Assembly (NCBI GenBank): GCA_036897095.1
Contig: JAYMSP010002183.1
Coordinates: 1-25,731 of the forward strand
Origin: Plantago elongata
Taxonomy: Eukaryota > Streptophyta > Magnoliopsida > Lamiales > Plantaginaceae
Reading direction: 5' to 3'
Length of the DNA: 25,731 nt
Position numbers and translations under genes: made by a program
Shown here: positions 18,940-25,731 of the stretch, piece by piece
Numbering within the stretch: the stretch's first letter is position 1
How the letters are laid out: each line of letters starts with the position of its first letter
The notes under the pieces: model-generated
Seen by the model: the letters and a program-made list of their open reading frames with translations, nothing else
What the model was told of the DNA's origin: nothing
The model's database searches: none

Positions 18940-21900
18940 CATTTTATGTTTTTTAGAAAAAAAGAAAAAATTTAAGTAACTAAAAATGTTAATTTGGCTT
19001 GTATGATTTGATTAAGTATTTTTTTGGTCTATAACATTACTCTTAAAATTTAATTAAAATTGTTTGAAATTTATAACCACGTTTTATGTTCTTCGATATG
19101 TTTATTTAAAGACCGAAGAAAAATATGTATGTTAGAAAATTAAAATGCACAAATCAAAGAATTTTTGGATAAAATTGTATTATTTTAAAGTTAATGGGTT
19201 ATTTTATAATTTAATATAATTTTAAGTTGATTTACAATTTGTTAAAAACGTGTCATTCGTTTGGTTAAAAGAGTCATGCGTTTACCATTCTTATAAAATA
19301 AAATTCAAATTATTATTTGTATTTAAAATCTCGGTCCAACATGCAGTTTTTATGTCTTTGGCCCGATATGGATTGAAAACCAAAATTTTTAAACATTAAA
19401 GTTTGATGACCGGATCTATTCATTAAAGCTGACTGAGGTCTGATTTTTCAATCCGTTCTCACTTCTCTATTTAGGCCTACTGAGAACACTACAACCAAAG
19501 TCAGGTCCAAACAAAAAATTAACCCTAGGCTATATAAAACGTTTAGAACTAATTTTGTCGATTAAATTTTGTTTACACATTCACCAACAGTAAGCAAGCA
19601 ATCCCTAAAATAAATGTACCGACTATACAATTCTTTTTTTATACATTCACTTACAATAAGCAAAAGAATACAACTGAATTTCCTGGTATATCTATCTATC
19701 AACAACTCAAATAGAATAAACTGTTTTCGTACAACACCAATATTTGATTTATGATATATATATGAGTTTGAATACGTGACTAATTGAGAAGTAATTTAAA
19801 TTAAAAAATATTCATTCAAATAGTATATTTTGTACATAAAATAGACTATTTGACTGAACATTTCTCAATTCAAATTGATTTCCAATCGGTCCTAAATTCA
19901 TTGATTATATTTCTTTCTACACGTATGAGATTAGGAGACTCCATTGGATTTTTTTTCCTTACTTTGTTAAGTTATGGTGATTTTTAATTTTGTGTGCATA
20001 GTTTAATTTATAAGTTCATTATCGGAAAATAATACGTCATTTGATAAATCTCTTCTTCAATTCATTGTTATCTATATATACTATGGTAATGTTAGATTAA
20101 AAGAAAAAGAATTACTTATGTGATTCTATCATATGTAGCTAGCTATAATGTCTCTGTATACAATAAATCATGAAATTGGACTATTTAATAAATTAGTTGG
20201 TTTTATAAAAATATTTTGCGAGCTAATTAGCTAAACGTTAGTTAAAAACAAAATAAACTAGTTAAAATTTTATTTATGCGCTTCCTAAACAAGTTTATCA
20301 TATTTGCTACCGCCTAGGCGTTTACATAACATTTTTATAATGAGAATAAGTTCACCGGACTTAATATATTTAACTGATAAGGTTGTGTTAAAAAGAGCAT
20401 TTAATGTAATTGTGTGATGCTTACTTTTAATTATAATAAAATTTTGATTAATTATTAATTTTTTATAAATAAATATAGCTGGAGCGTATTATAATTCATT
20501 ACGGAAAACTCGAAATATAATATTTGTATTAAATATGGTATTTTAGTTTCAAATACCATATCCGCTCAATAATACCATAATACTATTTGAATTACCGTGG
20601 TTTTTTCAAAAGTGCCTAAATTCCACAAATTTGTGAATGTAGAAAATTTGACTCTTGTTATATTAGAAGACCCGACCTTTACTAATCACCCCACATTTTC
20701 TACGGAAGCGATTACTTCTCAGTACTGCCATTTAGGATAAACATGCAAGTCTTATTGGACTTTTATGGAGGACATTTCAACATCATGTCATGGTGTCACC
20801 ACAGGTTTAGGGTTGAGTTTTAAGTAAGTGGAGGGTGAACAAATGGGGAATTTAGGTTTGGTAAGTGGTAGTAAGGCCTATATGTACTCGAACTTAGTCA
20901 GACATCAACTTTTAATCATTCATAGAATTTTGAAGATGAATTAAAAACTCATCGCGATTTTAGTACGATATCAAAAAAGTTAATTATTGATCTTTTTTTC
21001 TTTCACTGTAGATGAAAATTCAGTCTGAAGTATTTGATTTTAGATTAATGATTCTTTTTTTTTTTGTCAGCACTAAATGATAATTTGAAAATTTCAGTAA
21101 TTTTTCTTCACAAAATATCTAATGCAAGGGACATGCTCTAATTAAATAACTTATATGAGGAACCTATGTTTTTTAAACATACTATGGAGTATTATGAATC
21201 AAAATACAAAAGTGATATTTTTTCTTAATAAATAATAAATTTATCATAGAAAGTATGAAACATGCATTTTTATCAGAAATACAAGCACAGTTTACTTAGT
21301 CCAACTCTTAAATTTCCATTTTTCTTTTTTAATATCTCAATCTCAATTCTTTTAAATTTATGAATAAAACTTGTTTGTATAGGGAAAAGTAAAAACGTAT
21401 CAATTTTAAGTTTTAGTTATACTATTTAATTTACTCCGACTTTGAGTTACTATGGTGTTGGGCGTTAACAAAAACAACATTGTACGTACGTATGACATAT
21501 CAATTTCAAGATGCGCCCATCCGTTTTTCTTTTTCTTCACTCCTTTTTCTAATTTATTTTGCAGTTCCAAGTCTAATATTACAATCATTATTTATACTAA
21601 CCCATAACCTTGCCACAACATGATTTACTTTCAATTATACATAATTTAAATAAAAATCAAGCAAAAGATGTTGAACAAACATATTTCAACTTATACATTG
21701 AATTATTGAAAAGAAGTTGTAAGGCCGTGTTTCGTACAATAGCATTAAGTATAGGAAGAATGGCATTATTTATCCCAACGTTTAGGTCAAATGCAACGTC
21801 TAATTGCCATGACAAACCTAATCCTGCATTTACAGATTGTGGTAAATTCCATCTTTTCGTAAAAAAAAAACAACCCTTCACCAGAGTTGACTAGTTGATG

Positions 21901-22600
21901 TGTCATCTTGGTCGACCACTTAAATCAATTTTAACTTACACATCACCTTGACACATCATATCAAAAAAAGAAAATTCAAAATAAAATCTAAAATTCATAT
22001 TTAAAATTAAAAATAAATAGAAATTAAATAAACTTAAAAAGTCTTCTTTCTTAAGCCAATCTGGGTATTCAACTCATAGTCTTTTGGCCGCAACTCTTCA
22101 GCAACAGTTGATCGATCAATGATCTGTCTTCCAACAGGTCTTCAAAAATTAAAATTACACTCTTAAAAATCTAACACTTATAAAAATTATGAAATCTTTA
22201 GTCTTAATGTTCCTCTTTTATAATGTGCAAGTTAAAATAATTCTAAAGATCAAGTGTCTTCTGGCTATAGCAATTTGGAGTCGGGTTTTAGATTTGTTGG
22301 ATGTTGTAACCATTAGTGTGGGTTATGGAAACAACATGGCTCGTTGATGCAACTCAAAACAAAAGGTTGGAGGATTGGGTTATTGAAAGTGGTGGTTGCA
22401 GAACGATTTATATGTTGTGGAGACGCATGGATGATACTATGATTTTTGCTCAAAAACCATTGCACATTTATCGATGGTTTGTTGGGGATATTAGGTGTTT
22501 GTGCACTGTTTTTATGTACGATGTAGTTCACTAAACATCTTTATCAGATACATCAGGCTTCAACTTGTTATATATGGTATATTATCTTCCTTCACTAATC
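18940..22600. other. Gene-poor intergenic region
   Basis: No gene could be supported. Small items: a hypothetical hAT-type fragment near 19330-19490 with CGGTCC, CCCGATATGG and GACCGG words; a hairpin ATATGGTATTT...AAATACCATAT near 20534-20562; a block from about 20826 resembling 24555 onward (see repeat entry); a GGCCGTGTTTCGTA word at 21723 like a MITE end; and a 36-codon stop-free minus-strand segment near 22030-22141 with protein-like composition. Open frames at 21610-21894 and 22316-22534 resemble no family I know. Confidence 0.5.
20826..21350. repeat. Old duplicate of the region upstream of the extensin-like gene
   Basis: Shared with 24555-25075 are: TGGGGAATT, then GTGGTA(G)TAAGG/GTGGTAAAGG, TATATGTACT, and a 17-base exact match TTAGTCAGACATCAACTT (near 20895 and 24648). 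A weaker match of TTTCTTAA(T/C)AAATAAA and TCCAAC...TCTCAATC follows. The order is conserved, so the match is not chance. No coding copy of the downstream gene was found after 21350. Confidence 0.6.
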
Positions 22601-22649
22601 CTTTAACCTAGTTCGACTATTATAGTTCTGGTATATACAGGTTATTCTC

Positions 22650-23200
22650 TGAAAAAAGACCGAGAAGAAAATCAAAGAGAGAAAGAGAAAGAATGAAATA
22701 AATCAAGGAAGATCTTAAAAGAAGGAAATAGATCATGAGAGATCATATTCTCAAAGAAATTCTCTAGATCGAAGAACTTGAGCTACAAGTGAAGGACTTA
22801 GTTAAGATTTTGTACGGATTCTTGTATAACTAATGTTCACTTGTATTCGTTTCAGTCTAGTTGTTTGTGTTTTTGAGGAAGTGGTTTGAGATTGTCTTTT
22901 GAGAGACTTCTCCACACTGAGGCACCGTAGACTAGGGTTCTAGGCAACTTTCATATGGCAATCCCGTTGTTTCAAGCTGTACATGTAGCTTTGGAAACCT
23001 TCAGATATAGATTATACCTTTGGTAGATATTTAATTTCACTGGGTTAAATTTATATATATACCCAGTTAAAATTGAAATCAGTGTGTTATTTACTTTATG
23101 TTCTTGTCTTTTAATTATTAGTATAGATTTGTTATTTCACTGAGTTATATTTATATATACACCTAGTTTGTACCTCTTTTTTTATAAAAGTCACTCTTAC
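22650..23200 (+). mobile_element. Possible decayed retroelement leader/LTR remnant
   Basis: A purine-rich GAGAAAGAGAAAG leader, then GATTCTTGTA, TTCACTTGTATTC and a T/G-rich run to about 22910, resembles U5 regions of Ty1/copia LTRs in texture. Within it, TTTCACTGGGTTAAATTTATATA (23034 on) is partly repeated at about 23136 (TTTCACTGAGTTATATTTATATA). No termini, primer-binding site or coding part was identified. 23200-23530 shows nothing recognisable. Confidence 0.25.
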
Positions 23201-23536
23201 TTTAACTGTTGTATACTCACAAAGTAAGACAGTTTAATTAGTACAAAGTCCTGATCCTCATATTCTAACATTAGACATACTATTGTAGTGTGGAGTAGAA
23301 CCGTAGGTTGTTGTGAATTGCGACTACATTTATCCAGATTTAGTTTGATTAGCTAATTGAGTTTAATTATATTGGTTGGATATCCGGTAACCTAGAAGGT
23401 GTCGATTTGTTTCTCTACTTAGTTGTTTTTTAGCAATAAAAAAGATGCATTCTTTTTTCCTTTTTTTAAAAAATAATAAACTAAAAAGCATTAGTTAATT
23501 GGTTCCTAAATACTTAAGTTTGAGCATTACAAACTT

Positions 23537-24295
23537 AGAGTTTTCTATAATGAGATAGTAGTCGTACATAGTCAAAATAAGATAGTAGTCGTATACTAAA
23601 TAGTTTACCAACATCCCTTAATTATTCATTTAGTTCTTGTTTTATATTTATATTTAAATAAATTACAGAAAAAATCCTAAAAGTTACTAACTTTTACAAA
23701 ATAACCCTAAAATTTTCATTTCTTATTTAAATATCCCCACTTTCCACCACCACCTCTAATCATCATCTTCCATCTTCCACCACCACCACCACCACCTTCC
23801 ACCTCTAATCTTGATCAACCTTACGTCCTCCCTCGTTAAAAAATTCCAGTGAGAACAACTCTCATCGGAGCAGTTCATAGCTCCAATTGGAGCTGCTCTC
23901 AGCTCCCAATCGGAGCTGGTGTGGTGGCCGGCGACCGTGGTGGTGTAGTGTTGATGACGTAGAAATGGTGGTGGTCGGCGGGGAGTTTTGAAGAAGAATG
24001 AGAGATTAAGGTTTACAAATGTAAATTTTATATTGTTTAGGGATTAGTATTGCACTGTAAAAATTCATATTATTTATGTTTAAAATGTAAAATTTAATAT
24101 TATTATAGAAAAATATTGAAGTAAATTTTAAATGAGTAAATTAGTAAATTAACTTGTACGACTACTTTTGAGTAGTCGTACATAATAAGAGTATTCGTAC
24201 ATAAAATCAATGGTCAATATTAGATCTTAAGGATAATATGACTACTATTTCATTTTAACAAGTAGTATGACTACTATCTCACTGTAAAAACTCAC
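23537..24295. mobile_element. Mutator-like non-autonomous element with long terminal inverted repeats
   Basis: The left end, AGAGTTTTCTATAATGAGAT then AGTAGTCGTA twice, matches the reverse complement of the right end, GTGAGTTTTTACAGTGAGAT then AGTAGTCATA twice, over about 65 bp. Flanking 9-mers TACAAACTT (23528-23536) and TACAAAGTT (24296-24304) differ at one base, fitting a 9-bp Mutator-type target duplication. The interior has a CCACCACC tract (23745-23800), a GGTGGTGG-rich GC-rich stretch (23920-23985), and palindromes at 23879-23894 and 24155-24182. There is no transposase. A captured gene fragment (Pack-MULE) is possible but its source is not recognised. Confidence 0.65.
24155..24182. 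repeat. Perfect 12-bp inverted repeat TGTACGACTACT / AGTAGTCGTACA
   Basis: The arms are separated by TTTG. The same AGTAGTCGTAC word forms the repeated core of the element's terminal inverted repeats, so this palindrome is probably an internal copy of the end sequence. Confidence 0.8.
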
Positions 24296-24700
24296 TACAA
24301 AGTTTACTTCATATTTGATTTTATATCTTTGACGAATCAAATGTTAACGAACAAACGATTTTTTTTTAAATGTTAATGAACTGAACACAAGCAAGATGTT
24401 GTGATGTTCGTCGAATATGAACCGAACATACGACTTATCAGACAAATAAATATCCATTAAAATTAATGTTCAGTTCATTCGACTCAAAACTGTTAAATTT
24501 CCATTTTAACTAATTTCTCAATCGTGCCATCACACTAGTTATAATCAAGTAATTAAATGGAGGACGTTCGCCATATCAACTGGGGAATTGTGGGCTTGAT
24601 AGAAGGTGGTAAAGGTTTATATGTACTTCAACTTCTAAGAATTAAATTAGTCAGACATCAACTTTTCGTTATGTATACCTTGATCAAGGAAGCCCCACTG

Positions 24701-24770
24701 TGATTCGACACTTGCATCAGGAAATTTAGACCCATGGTGATTCGACAATTGAGTCAGGAAATTCAATTAT
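24701..24770. repeat. 37-bp tandem duplication upstream of the extensin-like gene
   Basis: TGATTCGACA starts at 24701 and 24738, each followed by CTTGCATCAGGAAATT or ATTGAGTCAGGAAATT. The pair lies about 620 bp before the start codon at 25373. The remainder of 24305-25290 has no gene. Confidence 0.75.
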
Positions 24771-25294
24771 TAGTTTCTTTTTACAATAGCGAAAAATTAA
24801 AAATAAAATAAATTTCAACTGAAATTAATAGTTTATATATTTATGGGCGATAAACAATAGTTTGAACCTAGTAAATAAGGATGAAACATCTTATCTAAAA
24901 TGACCTATATTTCTAACAAAATTATCGATTATTCTTAATTAAAATGTATATATTGTTAATATGGATTTATTTTCTTAACAAATAAATTTTTTTCCTCGTC
25001 ACCAAATTATAGTAGAAGTATGCACAATTCTGTCCAACCTTCACTTTCTCCTTTAGTTATCTCAATCACAATATTTTATATAGTATCTAATTTCTACTGC
25101 CCTTAACTCACCAAGCATGTTGCCTAAAAAAGAAAAAACTCAGCAAGCATGCATTTCTTAATTATCATCCAACCTAGGTCAACTATATCAACTTGGTAGA
25201 GAGCTAGTTAGTTAGTGGGGTGACCTAGTTAGTGTGACAATGAATACTATCAAACAATTAGTTGACCATACACAAAGAATTAATGAAACGATGC

Positions 25295-25306
25295 CTATAT
25301 ATATTA
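25295..25306 (+). promoter_or_regulatory. TATA box of the extensin-like gene
   Basis: CTATATATATTA lies about 70 bp upstream of the ATG at 25373, giving an expected leader of about 40 nt. The context is plain AT-rich sequence, but spacing to a well-supported start codon makes this a reasonable call. Confidence 0.55.
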
Positions 25307-25372
25307 CATGAACTTATCCATTTCTCCATAACATAAACCAAATAATTATAATCCTTGCAGCAATAGCCAATC

Positions 25373-25731
25373 ATGGCTGGTTTTGCAAGACTCAAATTAT
25401 GGATTTTATTACTCAACTTTGCATGTGTTTCAAATATTGCATTTTCTAGGTTATGTATTAGAAGAGTAATTGGTATTCCGGTAATTGGACCTTGTCCACC
25501 GCCACCATCATCCCCACCATCACCACCACCTCCATCTCCGCCACCACCCCCGTCACCACCTCCACCTCCACCACCCATGTCACCACCACCACCACCTCCT
25601 CCTTCTCCATCACCGCCTCCACCTCCGTCACCACCACCACCACCCCCGTCACCACCACCACCACCACCATCCCCACCACCCCCGTCACCACCACCACCAT
25701 CCCCACCACCCCCGTCACCACCACCCCCGTC
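25373..25731 (+). CDS. Secreted Ser-Pro-rich extensin-like protein (3' end beyond window)
   Basis: The frame starts MAGFARLKLWILLLNFACVS and stays open for 119 codons to the window edge. Residues 1-25 look like a signal peptide: a basic start, a Leu-rich core and a probable cut after AFS. A short linker with two cysteines (28 and 41) follows. From residue 42 the protein is almost only Ser and Pro in Ser-(Pro)4 to Ser-(Pro)7 blocks. Ser-Pro4 is the hallmark of extensins, cell-wall hydroxyproline-rich glycoproteins that are hydroxylated and arabinosylated. No Tyr cross-linking motif is seen in the visible part, so it could also be the N-terminal part of a chimeric protein. Minus-strand Gly-rich and Val-rich frames opposite it are shadows. 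The tandem codons may be length-variable. Confidence 0.85.
   Translation, partial: MAGFARLKLWILLLNFACVSNIAFSRLCIRRVIGIPVIGPCPPPPSSPPSPPPPSPPPPPSPPPPPPPMSPPPPPPPSPSPPPPPSPPPPPPSPPPPPPSPPPPSPPPPSPPPPSPPPP

Noticed and set aside
17875..19490. A single 1.6-kb hAT element from TAGGGGTG (17875) to CTATTTAGGCC (19475)
   Set aside because: The two ends do not form matching terminal inverted repeats and no target duplication was found.
21610..21894. 94-codon frame and its antisense 74-codon frame
   Set aside because: Neither resembles a known family, and part overlaps a MITE-end-like GGCCGTGTTTCG word.
22313..22534. Paired 72-codon frames on both strands
   Set aside because: Mirror frames over the same bases with no recognisable domain or splice context.
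25258..25724. Gly-rich and Val-rich minus-strand frames
   Set aside because: They are antisense shadows of the Ser-Pro-rich gene, whose signal peptide and TATA box support the plus strand.

Overview
The window looks like nuclear DNA of a dicot plant. It is AT-rich, has intron-bearing genes with GT..AG junctions, and has long gene-poor stretches filled with plant-type transposon remnants. No bacterial operons, rRNA, tRNA genes or CRISPR arrays were seen. Most listed short open frames are chance frames. The genes supported here come from splicing reconstruction or from motif recognition.

Layout. 1-161 looks like the end of a long terminal repeat (LTR) entering from the left, followed by CACTA-like motif debris. 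900-2320 holds a TATA-like element, one well-bounded 43-nt candidate exon, and a tandem array of about 200-bp units. Each unit contains a foldback of about 105 nt: two well-paired and two decayed. It resembles a clustered microRNA-type locus that I do not recognise. Directly after it lies a 920-bp inverted repeat (2332-3251). 4180-4361 is a palindromic MITE. 5055-7106 is a broken Helitron replicase/helicase fragment, split by a 1.7-kb solo LTR with a perfect 5-bp target duplication. 8490-9310 is a repeat field built on an AGTAGTCTGG motif, downstream of a small two-exon minus-strand gene (9335-9753). 11245-11550 encodes a 101-residue plant-specific small protein.

14349-17798 (minus strand) is the best-supported gene. 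It has nine coding exons that join without frame error into a 268-residue GPN-loop GTPase 3, an RNA polymerase II assembly/import factor. It appears to have a 5'UTR intron carrying a GGTCCGG-rich insertion. 18440-22600 is gene-poor. 22650-23200 may be a decayed retroelement. 23537-24295 is a Mutator-like non-autonomous element with long terminal inverted repeats and a GC-rich interior. The last 360 bases begin a secreted Ser-Pro-rich, extensin-like protein that runs off the window. Its upstream region resembles sequence 3.7 kb earlier, suggesting an old local duplication.

The genes show no sign of working together, as expected for a plant chromosome. The most unusual element is the tandem hairpin array. 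Its two best copies share the same three mismatch positions, and all ten of their non-Watson-Crick pairs in the stem are G:U of the kind tolerated only in plus-strand RNA.
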